Origin: Novosphingobium sp. B1
Lineage (GTDB): Bacteria > Pseudomonadota > Alphaproteobacteria > Sphingomonadales > Sphingomonadaceae
Length of the DNA stretch: 64,000 bases
Assembly (NCBI RefSeq): GCF_900176395.1
Contig: NZ_FWXL01000005.1
Span: 124,001 to 188,000 of the forward strand
Direction of reading: 5' to 3'
In this document: in pieces, positions 11,651 to 21,112 of the stretch
Layout: the number at the start of each line of letters is the position of its first letter
How positions within the stretch are numbered: the first letter of the stretch is position 1
The notes under the pieces: model-generated
Seen by the model: only the letters and a program-made list of their open reading frames with translations
What the model was told of the DNA's origin: nothing
The model's database searches: none
Translations under genes and position numbers: made by a program

Positions 11651-11687
11651 CGGCAGGTTGCGGCAGGTTGCGGCAGGTTGCGGCAGG
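11651..11687. repeat. 10-bp tandem repeat, about 3.7 copies
   Basis: The unit CGGCAGGTTG is repeated three times exactly, and a fourth copy diverges as it runs into the stop codon of the DUF11 gene (positions 11688-11690). It occupies the spacer between that gene and the hybrid kinase gene. Slipped-strand duplication is the likely origin. Confidence 0.9.
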
Positions 11688-14345
11688 CTAGTTGACCCTC
11701 GCGCGAAACTGCAACGTAAAGCTTGCGGGTGTGCCGCCGCTCGCCCCCGCAAAGGTACCCTTGGGATTGAAACATACATAGCGGACATTTGCATCGAAGC
11801 CTGCCGTCGGGGTGTAGGTGCACGCAGCGAAGTCCGCAGGCGCACTTGCCGCGTTGGAAAACCGGACATCGCTGCCGTAGGCGAATGTCAGACCCGATGC
11901 GGTGCTGGAGAAGTTCACGGCATCCGCCCCGGCAGCACTGCCATTGGCATCACCATTGAGGAACGAGACCTTCGCAGGCATCGCGTCGATGACCAGCGTG
12001 GTGTCGGCATCGACTGCGCCGTTGCCCGAATTGGTCACGGTGATGAAGTAGTCGACGATCGCACCGGGGATCAGCTTGGGATTGCTTGCGCCGTTGACAG
12101 GATCGCTGACGAGCGACGATGTCTTGGCAAGGGTCAGCTGGGCCTTGGCAGTATCGGTGTCGGTCGCGAAGTTGTTCGCCGTGTTGCTGTCCGCCACGTT
12201 GCCGCCGGTCACGATGGTCGCCGTGTTGACCAGCGCGTCGGTATAATTCGCGGGGACCGTGAGCTTGACCGTATAGGTCACCGTGCCGTTTACCGGAAGG
12301 TTCACGGTGTCGCTGAGGGCGCCGGTGGTCTCAGCAGTTATGGTCGTTGTCGCCCCGCCAGCGGCCACTGCGGTGAACTTGACGTTGGCAGCCGGAACGT
12401 TGGTCGGGAGGGGATCGCTGACACTGACCCGCGTGATGCCATATGGGCCGGTGTTGCCCACCACGATGGTGTAGGTCTGGACTGCTCCAGCCTGATAGAA
12501 TGCGGTGCCATCGGTCTTGCTGATCCTGGGGTCAGCGGGCGTGGTGATCGTCGCCGAATAGCAGTTCGCGCCGTCGAGATCGGTCAGCGCCGACGTGCTG
12601 GCGACCAAGATGGCGGCACCGGTCGCAAGATCGAAGCCGTAGAGCCCCCCTGCGGTGTTGGCGCCATAGATGTTGCCAAGGCTGTCGGAAAAGACTGCCC
12701 CGAACTGGCCCGCAACCCCGACACTGCCGATATCGCGCTTGGCAACGGTCGAGGCGCCCACGGTAAATTCATAGAGAATTCCACTGCCAACGCCGTAAAC
12801 CTTGCCGGTGACTGGGCTGAAGGCAAGATCGCCGACGTCGGACGTGAAGCCCGCTGGCTGGGCCAACATCGTTGCGGTCATTGTGCTGACATTGACCAGG
12901 TAGAAGTTCGAAGCCGTGCTGCCGGCCCGGACGAGCAACGTGTCGTTTCCGATGAACGCACCCGCGTTGTAGCTTCCGCTCGCCAATGTCGGCAGGCCGG
13001 AGACCGACCCGAGTTCGGCAACAGCACCATCGCCGCTGATGCGCAGCAACCTGTTCGAGGTCGCCGCGTTACTGTCGAGCGCATACATGAAATTGTCGGC
13101 GGGGTTGTATCCAAGCGCGTTATAGTAGCGCGTTGCCGTGCCAAAGTTGGTTGCGGTCAAAGGACTGGCCGCGACCGAGGCGGCAACAAGTTGCGTGAGG
13201 TTCGACTGCGAGGCGAAAAGCCGGGCATCGCAGACGAAGCGGCTGCCCGAGGCCGTCGTGAAGCTGACGGCGGCATAGTCGTCTTCGGTGGTGACGCCGT
13301 TGTTGGGGGTGGAATCCGGATCGGCGAGCGAGCTGGAGGCCACCTCTGCGCGATTGTTCACGGCTGTCCCGGCGCTGGCGGTCAGTGTGCCGGTCAAGTC
13401 AAGGGTAACGGTCTGCCCCGGCGCAAGGTTTGCCACTGTCCACACGCCAGTCGACGACGAGAAGGTTCCGCTGCCGGAAGAGCCAGTGAACGTAAATCCG
13501 GTGGGAAGCGTGTCCTTGACCGTAACCGAAGAAGGCGTGCCAGCGCTCGCGGAGGAATTCGTCAGCGCAAGCCGCCATGTAACGCTCCCTCCCGAGAAGG
13601 GCGCAGCCGTGAGCAAGGTCTTGGCAAGCGAAAGATCGGCCGTTGCGGCTGCAAACGTCAGGCCCGAAATGCCCATCACCTGCCCGCCCGGATCGCCACT
13701 GCCGGTATAGCTGAAATAGGTTACACGGATGCGCTTCACCGCAGTCGTACCGAAATTGAAGGTGATGTCGCCGGTGGTTGAGGTCGCGGCCGCACTCGCC
13801 GTGCCGATCCAGCCGTTGACGGCAGTGTTGTTGGTGCGCGCGGCATTGCCGACGATCGTGGCGAAGCTGGCTGCGTTCACGAACGTGCCGTTGCCGGTGT
13901 CGTAGGCCACTTCGACCGCGTCGGTCCAACTGCCCTTGTCGATATCCGTCACACGAAAAGCGAAGCTGCTGACCGCGCGCGACAGGGTTATCGTCGTGGT
14001 GATCTTGTCGCCGGTGTCGAACGAGGCGTTGTCGAAGTTGCCGAGCAGGTTCTTGCTGCTGCCGCCAAGCTGGGTCGCACCATAGACCACGTAAGCGGCA
14101 TAAGCCGGGACGAAAGTGCCGTTGGCGTTGTTGTTCGTCGCAGACCAGGTGACCGTTGCCACCGTTCCGTCGGTTGCAGTTACATTCGACGTTGCAGGCA
14201 CCGCCGCCTGATCAGCAAGCCCCAGGTTGCCCCAGTCCACCGAAGCGCTTTGTGCGAGCGCTGGCCCGGAGTGCGCCACTGCTGCAAAGGCGATGGCAAC
14301 GAAAATCGCCACCAGTCGGCCCAAGCTGAATCTGCGCAAAAGCAT
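11688..14345 (-). CDS. Exported DUF11 repeat protein with propeller-like central region
   Basis: An 885-residue protein with a signal peptide (hydrophobic core LVAIFVAIAFAAVAHSG, cleavage after ALA). The N-terminal domain is beta-rich. Two or more DUF11 modules follow (ADLSLAKTLLTAAPFSGGSVTWRL and DPRISKTDGTAFYQAGAVQTY regions). A central stretch with AFSPVTGKVYGVGSGILYEF and FSDSLGNIYGANTAGGLYGF repeats resembles the DUF6923 propeller-type domain often found with DUF11. It ends FTLQFRARVN, matching the C-termini of the other exported proteins of the operon. Only 4 bp separate it from the giant outer-membrane protein gene, so translation is probably coupled. No adhesive or catalytic motif was recognised. 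Confidence 0.85.
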   Translation of the reverse strand: MLLRRFSLGRLVAIFVAIAFAAVAHSGPALAQSASVDWGNLGLADQAAVPATSNVTATDGTVATVTWSATNNNANGTFVPAYAAYVVYGATQLGGSSKNLLGNFDNASFDTGDKITTTITLSRAVSSFAFRVTDIDKGSWTDAVEVAYDTGNGTFVNAASFATIVGNAARTNNTAVNGWIGTASAAATSTTGDITFNFGTTAVKRIRVTYFSYTGSGDPGGQVMGISGLTFAAATADLSLAKTLLTAAPFSGGSVTWRLALTNSSASAGTPSSVTVKDTLPTGFTFTGSSGSGTFSSSTGVWTVANLAPGQTVTLDLTGTLTASAGTAVNNRAEVASSSLADPDSTPNNGVTTEDDYAAVSFTTASGSRFVCDARLFASQSNLTQLVAASVAASPLTATNFGTATRYYNALGYNPADNFMYALDSNAATSNRLLRISGDGAVAELGSVSGLPTLASGSYNAGAFIGNDTLLVRAGSTASNFYLVNVSTMTATMLAQPAGFTSDVGDLAFSPVTGKVYGVGSGILYEFTVGASTVAKRDIGSVGVAGQFGAVFSDSLGNIYGANTAGGLYGFDLATGAAILVASTSALTDLDGANCYSATITTPADPRISKTDGTAFYQAGAVQTYTIVVGNTGPYGITRVSVSDPLPTNVPAANVKFTAVAAGGATTTITAETTGALSDTVNLPVNGTVTYTVKLTVPANYTDALVNTATIVTGGNVADSNTANNFATDTDTAKAQLTLAKTSSLVSDPVNGASNPKLIPGAIVDYFITVTNSGNGAVDADTTLVIDAMPAKVSFLNGDANGSAAGADAVNFSSTASGLTFAYGSDVRFSNAASAPADFAACTYTPTAGFDANVRYVCFNPKGTFAGASGGTPASFTLQFRARVN

Positions 14346-14349
14346 GGTC

Positions 14350-17300
14350 TTATCGCAATCCCAGGAAATCGAGGCTGTTGGCGTCGAACTTGATCTTGCC
14401 TGATACAAACACCCCGCGCCGGGTAAAGCGCGCTTCCGAAAGATCGCGATCGGCGAACCCGGACACGTTGTAACCGAGGGTCACCAGAACGTCGCCCGTG
14501 GGGACAAAGCCAAGGCTCGGACCATAGGCGAACGACGTTGCACCTTCCGAAAGCGAGGCGCGCACCGTCGCCCGTCCGCCAAGCTCGAAGCGCTCGCCGA
14601 TGCCGACACGCGCATCGAAGCCGCCCAGCAGCGTAACACTCGACAGATCATACCCGACCAGACGGTCAAAGTTGTAGCGAGCGCCGAGGAACAGCTCGAA
14701 TTCCGAGCGTTGCAGCCACTCGTGGCGGTCATCGCCGTCTCGCAAATCAACCTTATCGCGTGGTGTCCAATTCAGCGAGACGCTCGCCAGAACGCGGCGC
14801 GCAAGCGCATTCCCATCGACCGAAAACACGCTGTTGCCCAAAGCGCTCGCCGCGCCCGCAACTACCCCGACGACCTGGTCCGAGCGATAGGAAAGGCGGG
14901 CAAGCCCTGCAAGCTCGGCGTTTTCCGGCCGATAGGCAGTAGCGAGAGAGCCGTCGAAGATCGTACTGCTTGTACCGCCTGCAACGGCGCGGGTCCAGCT
15001 GAAGCCCGATCCGATGACCACGCCCTCGCCCATCTGGCGCACCGCTCCCAAAGTGATGCCGCGGCGGTCCGCCCATTCACCATCCCGAATCTCGCCGCGC
15101 AGCGCGACCGACCAGAGGTCACGACGCAAGACCGCGCCGACAGTGGCCGCACTGAACGTCTCTACCAGTCCCTGCGCGCCGATTTGCCCACCGGTCTGCA
15201 CGGGTTGGTCGGGATTGATGATGCGCGCCGCATCGACACCGCCGAGGATCCGCTCGCCATCCAGCGTCGCGTCGATGGTCAGGCCCTTGGCTACTTCGAC
15301 CGACTGGCCGATGCCGAAGTTGGCGAAGCTGCGCTTGCCGTATTCGGCGATCGACTGGCTACCGATGGCCGAAGTCAGGCGCGCGCCACGCCAGGGGGTC
15401 AATTCGAAGCCCGCGCGCAGGGCGCGAGCATCAAGGGCATCACCGCTCGCGATCTCGTAGGTTGCCAGGAGGCGTGCACTGTTGCCGATGCGATAGGCAG
15501 CACCAATCCGCTGGCGTGCCGGAAGGTCTATCGAGCCGGTCTGGCCCAGCGCAATGCTGCCCGTCGCGGAAAGCTCGAACCGATCGTCGAGCAGGCGTCG
15601 CGTAACGTTGCCCTCAAGGACGGTCGATGCGGTATCCGAGCCATCGGCGAGATGATCGGAGTAGTGCGTGATGCCTGCGCGCAGATCGGTGTCGTCTAGC
15701 TTCAGTGTTCCGTTTAGTTCCGCGGCACGGCGATGGCTTTCACCGCCCAGTTCGTCGTCCATCCAGGCACGGGCGATGACCGACAGATCTCGTGTAACAG
15801 CATAACGACCATCAAATCCGACCTTGCGACGGCCGCGCTCAGCCATGTTCTGCTGATTCAGACCAAACTCCCGGCCGATCGACCGAGCGTAGGAAAGCAT
15901 GTCGAGCTTTCCGTCGTGTCGCTCGACCTCGATCAGCCATGATGCGTCAGCACCGGCTCCATCGGCCCGCGACAAGGCAGCCTCGGCACGGATTTCGGTA
16001 GCCGCGTCGGGGCGGAAGCGCAGGTCGGCGCCGCCAAGCGACTTGCGAGCGGCGTTGGCAGTGGCGTCCTTTTCACTGACGACGCTCGCGCCGATGCGCA
16101 CCTTGTCGTTGGCAAAGGTGACGTCGGCCCGCGCTCCTGCGGTGATTTCATCGTCGCTGGTGCCGGCAATTTCATACGTCACGACGATGAACTGCGGATT
16201 GAGATTGCTGTCCCGGCTCAGCACGGGCTGACGAAAGGTGATCGTCGCCGTCAAGGGATCGATGTCATAGTCGACATAGCGCGTCAGGGTGCGGCTCGAG
16301 ACGATGATTTCCGAGCGAGCCCGGTCGCGGGTCTCGATGATGACAGTTTCCGAGGCCGGAATGTAGGCGCGGCTCGAGAGGCTGTAGGGTCCGGTGAGGC
16401 CGTTGCCTTGGATCTCGTCGCGACGCAGGCCTGATCCAACCTTCGCTGCAAATGCCTGCGCATGGATCCGGCCCTGACTACCCTCGGCCTTGATGCCGGT
16501 GAACGTACGCTGATAGCGGGCAAGCTGGGTCTGATCGAAACCGGTGACGATATCGCCATATATGGCATAGAACGCTTTCGCCTCGACCCGGACGTAAAGC
16601 TTCTCGCGGCTCGCAGCATCGAACTGGCGGCTCGAGCCATCGGCAAACACGGTGTAGTAGGCTTGCGGATCAATCGCGCCGAGCAGCACCTGCTGGTTCT
16701 TCTGCTTGGCGCTGTCATAGGCAGCGGTCAGAAGGAAGCGCCCGAGAACGCGGCCCTTGGCATAAAAGGCAACACGGGCATCATCGCCCAGATCGCTGTC
16801 GAATTGCGCTCCGGCCTGCATCTGCTCAGCCACGGACCGGCTACCGGACGTTCCCTCGACAAGGCCGACGAGCGTCCACTTCTGGTCGCCAGGGACGATC
16901 CAGGACTCGAGCTGCTGCTGGCGCTTCTGTTCGCCGTCAACGAACCTGAAAGTCGTCCGCAACGAGCCCGAAACCATTGTCGGAGCGAGTTCGACCAGAG
17001 CAATGCCGTCATCGCCCTTGACCCGCCAGGTTGGAGTGGCCACCGCGCCCCCGGAAAGCTGGTTGGCCTGCATCCGCGCAAGCGCCTCGGCGCTCTCGTA
17101 AGGCGCGTTGATCGACAATTCTCCCGATACCCCATCGTGAACCGGGCGGCCGCTGCGATCGAGGACGCGCAATGCGAGCACCGGACGCGTACGGCCATCG
17201 GCCACCAGCCGCGAGCGTGCCGCGTCGATCTCGACGCGCACCGCCTGGTTCGAGAAGTGCACGAAGCGTTCGTCCTTGCTCGCTACGGATCCATCGACGT

Positions 17301-19410
17301 TGCGGATAACCGCTTCCAGGCGGACATCGCCATCGGGCAGCGGAATGCCACGCCAGACCGACACGGCAAAGCGACGATCAGGGGATACCGTGGTTCCTTC
17401 CAGCGCAACCTTTTCGACCGGCTTGCCGTTGGCCAGCAATTCGACGGTCTGGCCCTTGCGATGGCGCACGACAGCGCGAACGGCAGGGGCGCGGGGGTTG
17501 TGCGCAATGTCGGGAAAGAGGAAGCCGTCCTTGCCATCGCCTTGCCCGATCCAGTCTCGATCACCAGCGGCCAGCGCGGCGTCGCCTTCGTCATCCTTGG
17601 CATCAGGCCTTGCCGCAGGACCGCCAACGCCCTGCACGGGAGGAATGACAGCGAAGTCTGCAACGGCAAGCGTTCCGCCCTGCCCCGTGACGAAGCGGCT
17701 GTTCGCCTTGCCGGCGCTGCGGCTGCTGCGGGCGCAGTCGACAAAGCGCGAGCCTTCCGGAAGCGTCTGGTCCTGGGCCTGCACGACATGCGTGCCGGGG
17801 ACCAGGCCTTCGAAATGATAGCGGCCATCCGCATCGGTCACGGCAAAGCTGCCATCCTCGAGCACGACGCGCACGCCAGCAACTCCGGGACGGTTCTGAC
17901 TTACGCTGCAGTCGCCATAGGACACGCGTCCGATCAAAGTCATCCGCCCGGCGATGCCTTCTTCCTCGATACGGATCGCGGCGCCGGCAGATGAACGGTT
18001 GCCACGCGCATCAATAGCATCGACGCGGTTTTCCGCCGTGCCAGCCGGAGCATCGGGCCGCACTGTCATGGCATAAGTCACTTTCCGCGAAGCGGCAGGA
18101 GCGAGGGTGCCGATGCGCACGGTCAGTGTCCGACCATCGGCTGCTACCGAGACGGCGCCCGGCGCCAGCTTGCCATCAACGCGGACCGAGTCCGGACGAA
18201 GGCGCAGCCATTGGGAAGGACGGTCGGTCAGGACGACATCACGCTTTACGCGGCCGGTATCGATGTTGCGCGCCTCGATCGCGTAGATCACGGCATCACC
18301 GGGGGCTGCGCTGGCACGAGAAGCCGTCTTGGTCAGGCTTACCGCAATCGACGGACGGTCGAGCGGCACGTCAATCTCGACCGGCTCCACACTACCCAGC
18401 GAAAAACTGGCTCCCCAGGATGCAGCACCCAGCTTCAGTGGAGTACCATCTGGGCGCGCAACGGTGGCGAGCTGCTCTTGTGTCGAATTCGAGGGTGCGG
18501 CGTAGGGAGACGGCGCCTCGATCTGAAGGCGGTACGAACCGAGCGCGGCAAGCGGGAAACGGTATTCTCCTGCCGGCAGCGTCTGGAGATTGCCCGCGCC
18601 ATCGCGGAAAGGCTGGCCGGTGACGATCGACGATGGCCATGCGGTGATGCCGTCTGGCGCGAAGACTTTGGCAGGCTGGCCAGTCGCAACGTCGATAAGG
18701 GTCACGCGCGCGCCGTCGACGGGCTCACCCGTCTCGCTGTCAAACACGTAACCAAACGGATCGGCCAGCACGTTGACTTCGACGACCGAAATGACGCTGG
18801 AGCGATCGGGGCCGGCAAGAATCTCGATGGTTACAGTGCTTCCGCCCGCCACGCTGAGCACGCAATCGCGCGCCACCGGCAGCGGCGGAACGGCTGTGGT
18901 CGAGATCTCGCCCACAAAAATCCCCGAATTCACATCGCTTTCGTAGATGGCAAGCAGTTCGGTGTCATCCGAGCCTGTGACCAGGCGGGCGGTCAGGGTG
19001 TCGATCGCGGCCGCATCACGGTTTGCAGCGGGCGACGAAAAGCTAAAGACAAGCGTTTCGCCGACCCGGATCTGGTTTGTCTGTTCAAGGTTGTAGGTAA
19101 CCTTGTTCGGAGTGCTGCCAGCAGCATTGGCAGCGGCCGACCGGATGCCGGCACTGCATTGCGACTTCACTGCCGAGAACGAAGAGCCTGAACCAAGCGT
19201 CGGGTGAAATGTCGAAAGCCTGACTGGATTGGACACGCGAGCCGTAGTAACGGTGTTCGAGGCCCGGACCTTCGTTTCTCCGCTGACGATGTAGGTAACA
19301 CGGGCAGTGTTGGCGATGTCCTGTGCGCGCGCCTTGCCGACCACCATCAACAACACGAACGCGAGCAGCAAGAGCCCCAGCGCAGGGAGATGGGTGGAAG
19401 AGCGGCGCAT
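14350..19410 (-). CDS. Giant surface protein: Ig/SdrD-B-like N-terminus and predicted outer-membrane beta-barrel
   Basis: A 1,686-residue protein with a signal peptide ending KARAQ. After it comes an IANTARVTY segment shared with the operon's smaller proteins. Next are a carboxypeptidase-regulatory-like module (from about residue 219, FGYVFDSETGEPVDGARV), a DUF11-like module, and an SdrD-B-like module (about 494-570, GVRVVLEDGSFAVTDADGRYHFEGL). From about residue 840 to the end the sequence alternates polar and hydrophobic residues with frequent Tyr/Phe/Arg and YGDIVTGFDQT-type turns. This looks like a very large outer-membrane barrel. It is neither a TonB receptor nor a classical usher by motif. 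It may anchor or export the neighbouring DUF11 proteins (inference). Confidence 0.75.
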   Translation of the reverse strand: MRRSSTHLPALGLLLLAFVLLMVVGKARAQDIANTARVTYIVSGETKVRASNTVTTARVSNPVRLSTFHPTLGSGSSFSAVKSQCSAGIRSAAANAAGSTPNKVTYNLEQTNQIRVGETLVFSFSSPAANRDAAAIDTLTARLVTGSDDTELLAIYESDVNSGIFVGEISTTAVPPLPVARDCVLSVAGGSTVTIEILAGPDRSSVISVVEVNVLADPFGYVFDSETGEPVDGARVTLIDVATGQPAKVFAPDGITAWPSSIVTGQPFRDGAGNLQTLPAGEYRFPLAALGSYRLQIEAPSPYAAPSNSTQEQLATVARPDGTPLKLGAASWGASFSLGSVEPVEIDVPLDRPSIAVSLTKTASRASAAPGDAVIYAIEARNIDTGRVKRDVVLTDRPSQWLRLRPDSVRVDGKLAPGAVSVAADGRTLTVRIGTLAPAASRKVTYAMTVRPDAPAGTAENRVDAIDARGNRSSAGAAIRIEEEGIAGRMTLIGRVSYGDCSVSQNRPGVAGVRVVLEDGSFAVTDADGRYHFEGLVPGTHVVQAQDQTLPEGSRFVDCARSSRSAGKANSRFVTGQGGTLAVADFAVIPPVQGVGGPAARPDAKDDEGDAALAAGDRDWIGQGDGKDGFLFPDIAHNPRAPAVRAVVRHRKGQTVELLANGKPVEKVALEGTTVSPDRRFAVSVWRGIPLPDGDVRLEAVIRNVDGSVASKDERFVHFSNQAVRVEIDAARSRLVADGRTRPVLALRVLDRSGRPVHDGVSGELSINAPYESAEALARMQANQLSGGAVATPTWRVKGDDGIALVELAPTMVSGSLRTTFRFVDGEQKRQQQLESWIVPGDQKWTLVGLVEGTSGSRSVAEQMQAGAQFDSDLGDDARVAFYAKGRVLGRFLLTAAYDSAKQKNQQVLLGAIDPQAYYTVFADGSSRQFDAASREKLYVRVEAKAFYAIYGDIVTGFDQTQLARYQRTFTGIKAEGSQGRIHAQAFAAKVGSGLRRDEIQGNGLTGPYSLSSRAYIPASETVIIETRDRARSEIIVSSRTLTRYVDYDIDPLTATITFRQPVLSRDSNLNPQFIVVTYEIAGTSDDEITAGARADVTFANDKVRIGASVVSEKDATANAARKSLGGADLRFRPDAATEIRAEAALSRADGAGADASWLIEVERHDGKLDMLSYARSIGREFGLNQQNMAERGRRKVGFDGRYAVTRDLSVIARAWMDDELGGESHRRAAELNGTLKLDDTDLRAGITHYSDHLADGSDTASTVLEGNVTRRLLDDRFELSATGSIALGQTGSIDLPARQRIGAAYRIGNSARLLATYEIASGDALDARALRAGFELTPWRGARLTSAIGSQSIAEYGKRSFANFGIGQSVEVAKGLTIDATLDGERILGGVDAARIINPDQPVQTGGQIGAQGLVETFSAATVGAVLRRDLWSVALRGEIRDGEWADRRGITLGAVRQMGEGVVIGSGFSWTRAVAGGTSSTIFDGSLATAYRPENAELAGLARLSYRSDQVVGVVAGAASALGNSVFSVDGNALARRVLASVSLNWTPRDKVDLRDGDDRHEWLQRSEFELFLGARYNFDRLVGYDLSSVTLLGGFDARVGIGERFELGGRATVRASLSEGATSFAYGPSLGFVPTGDVLVTLGYNVSGFADRDLSEARFTRRGVFVSGKIKFDANSLDFLGLR

Positions 19411-19472
19411 GAGGAAATCTGGCGATCCGAATGGCTGCCCGGCCTGCGAGGGGACGCAGGCCGGGCAAAGCG

Positions 19473-20531
19473 TTACTTGATGGTGGCCTGGAAGATCAGC
19501 GTCTTTGTCTGGCCTGCAGACACCTGCGGAATGACCCCTGCGACGGTGGTCGTTGCCGAGGTGTAAGTGCCATTGATCGTTCCGGCCGTGCACTGCCCGT
19601 TCGAGACTGTGCCATCGACCTTGACGCCGAAGGTGCTCAGATAGGTGATTTGCGCCGGCAAGGGGTCATTGACGCCCACATCGTTGGCGGTGGCGCTTCC
19701 CGATGCGTTCGTGACCGCAATGCAGTATTCGACGACGGCGCCCGGAATGAACTTGGGATTGGTCGTCCCGTTGACGGGGTCAGACACGATGCGGCTGCTC
19801 TTGGCAACGCTGAGCGCGGCGGCAAGCACGGTATAATCGTCGCGTGCCGAGTACTTGCCATCGTACTGAGAGTCGGCCGCGCCTGCTCCATCGGCAAATA
19901 CGGTGTCGATGCCGGCAGTATTTGCGGTGGTGGTCTTTGTGACCAATGCGCCCTGCGTGCCCGCTGCGCCACCTTCTGCGGCAGTCGCCGTCAGCGTGAC
20001 GGCAGCGACGTCGTTGGTCACGCGATCAAGCGGCACGTCGGCGACAATGAAGACTGTCTTCTTCTGGTCGGCACCAAGCTCGTCAACATAGCTGACCAGC
20101 GTGTCGGTCGTCGCGTTGAAGATGCCATCGCCATTGTCGATGTAGATCTTCACGGCAGTGACATCGTAGTTATCGGTTCCGCCATGCGGAGCAGCGCCAC
20201 CCGCAAGCTGGGCGGCCGACAGCGCGACGTCGAGCGTTGCGTTGGACAGATTGGTGACTTCGAAGGTGGTCACCGCCTGTGCCTGGCCCGGCGAGACCTG
20301 GGTCGTCGTATTGCCGACTTCCGTAACCAGCAGGTCGACCTTGCGATCGACAGTGAAGGTGTCAGACCCCGAAACGGCGTTCTGGCTGATGCCTTCAACC
20401 TTGAAACTGACGGTTGCGGTATTGGTAATCTGCGTGCCCGCAGCCGTTCCGGCGGCATAGGCAGGCGAAATGCTGAGCGCGACGAGCGAAGCACCGCTCA
20501 CCGCGCCCAGCCACTTTGCTGTGCGGTTCAT
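19473..20531 (-). CDS. Exported DUF11-type protein
   Basis: A 352-residue protein with a clear signal peptide (LGAVSGASLVALSISPAYA). The mature N-terminus AGTQITNTATVSFKV matches that of the first protein of the operon. A DUF11-like module follows near the C-terminus (VAKSSRIVSDPVNGTTNPKFIPGAVVEYCIAVTNASGSA). A YIDNGDGIFNATTDTLVSYVDE segment also has a counterpart in the first protein (VVDDGDGIYDPTKDTVL), so the two are likely paralogues. It ends TLIFQATIK. Third gene of the leftward operon, 62 bp before the giant protein. Function unknown; extracellular or cell-surface location likely. Confidence 0.85.
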   Translation of the reverse strand: MNRTAKWLGAVSGASLVALSISPAYAAGTAAGTQITNTATVSFKVEGISQNAVSGSDTFTVDRKVDLLVTEVGNTTTQVSPGQAQAVTTFEVTNLSNATLDVALSAAQLAGGAAPHGGTDNYDVTAVKIYIDNGDGIFNATTDTLVSYVDELGADQKKTVFIVADVPLDRVTNDVAAVTLTATAAEGGAAGTQGALVTKTTTANTAGIDTVFADGAGAADSQYDGKYSARDDYTVLAAALSVAKSSRIVSDPVNGTTNPKFIPGAVVEYCIAVTNASGSATANDVGVNDPLPAQITYLSTFGVKVDGTVSNGQCTAGTINGTYTSATTTVAGVIPQVSAGQTKTLIFQATIK

Positions 20532-20598
20532 TGTTGTGTCCCCGTTATCAAATTGCCTGCTTCAAGTGGCCGGCAGGCGCGACCTCAAGTTCGTCCGC

Positions 20599-21096
20599 TC
20601 AGCGAACGACCGCGTGGTATTCAAGCGATCCGGATGCGCCCGGCGCAATCTGGGGGATCGTCCAGCGAATGTGCGTGATGTCGGTGGCAACGGCGCGGCG
20701 CATACCCCCCTTGCCGTCCGGAACGCTAAGCGTCGCAAGCCGTGCGAAGGACTTTCCGCCATCGATCGAGACTTCCAGCGCATCCGTTGACGGCGCCGCG
20801 ACAGCTACCGCCTGCGGCACCGGATTGGTGACGACAAATGCATCGACCGCGGCTTTTCCGGTGTTGCTGTAGCGGGTGCGGAACAACAGGCGGTCGCCAG
20901 GGACGACGCTGGCCGGTTCGACGAGCTGGACGGTTTCAGCGCCGTTTACGACGACCTTCTTCTCCACCAGCACATCGCCCTTGAGAACGACCGGATCGGG
21001 AGTGACTGCATCGGCCACCTCGGCAAGAACAGGCGAGGCGCCAATGCCGAGCGAGAGGGAAGTGCATGCGACCAGCAGGGCTTTCTTGATGCTCAT
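20599..21096 (-). CDS. Small exported DUF11-like protein
   Basis: A 165-residue protein with a signal peptide (LLVACTSLSLGIGASPVLA) and a single beta-sandwich-type module. The module includes VEPASVVPGDRLLFRTRYSNTG, a TNPVPQAVAV turn and a DITHIRWTIPQIAPGASG segment that precedes the last strand. It belongs to the DUF11/COG1361 style of repeats and ends LEYHAVVR. It sits 16 bp after the first gene of the operon. It could be a minor or capping subunit, since it consists of one module only (inference). Confidence 0.82.
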   Translation of the reverse strand: MSIKKALLVACTSLSLGIGASPVLAEVADAVTPDPVVLKGDVLVEKKVVVNGAETVQLVEPASVVPGDRLLFRTRYSNTGKAAVDAFVVTNPVPQAVAVAAPSTDALEVSIDGGKSFARLATLSVPDGKGGMRRAVATDITHIRWTIPQIAPGASGSLEYHAVVR

Positions 21097-21112
21097 GTCA
21101 GGTGTCTCTCGT

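Noticed and set aside
11651..11687. Possible CRISPR-like array
   Set aside because: The repeats are 10 bp, directly adjacent with no spacers, and no cas genes are present. It is a simple tandem repeat.
14350..19410. TonB-dependent receptor or fimbrial usher identity for the giant protein
   Set aside because: No plug domain, TonB box, or usher plug/NTD motifs were found; only the barrel-like character of the C-terminal half is shared.
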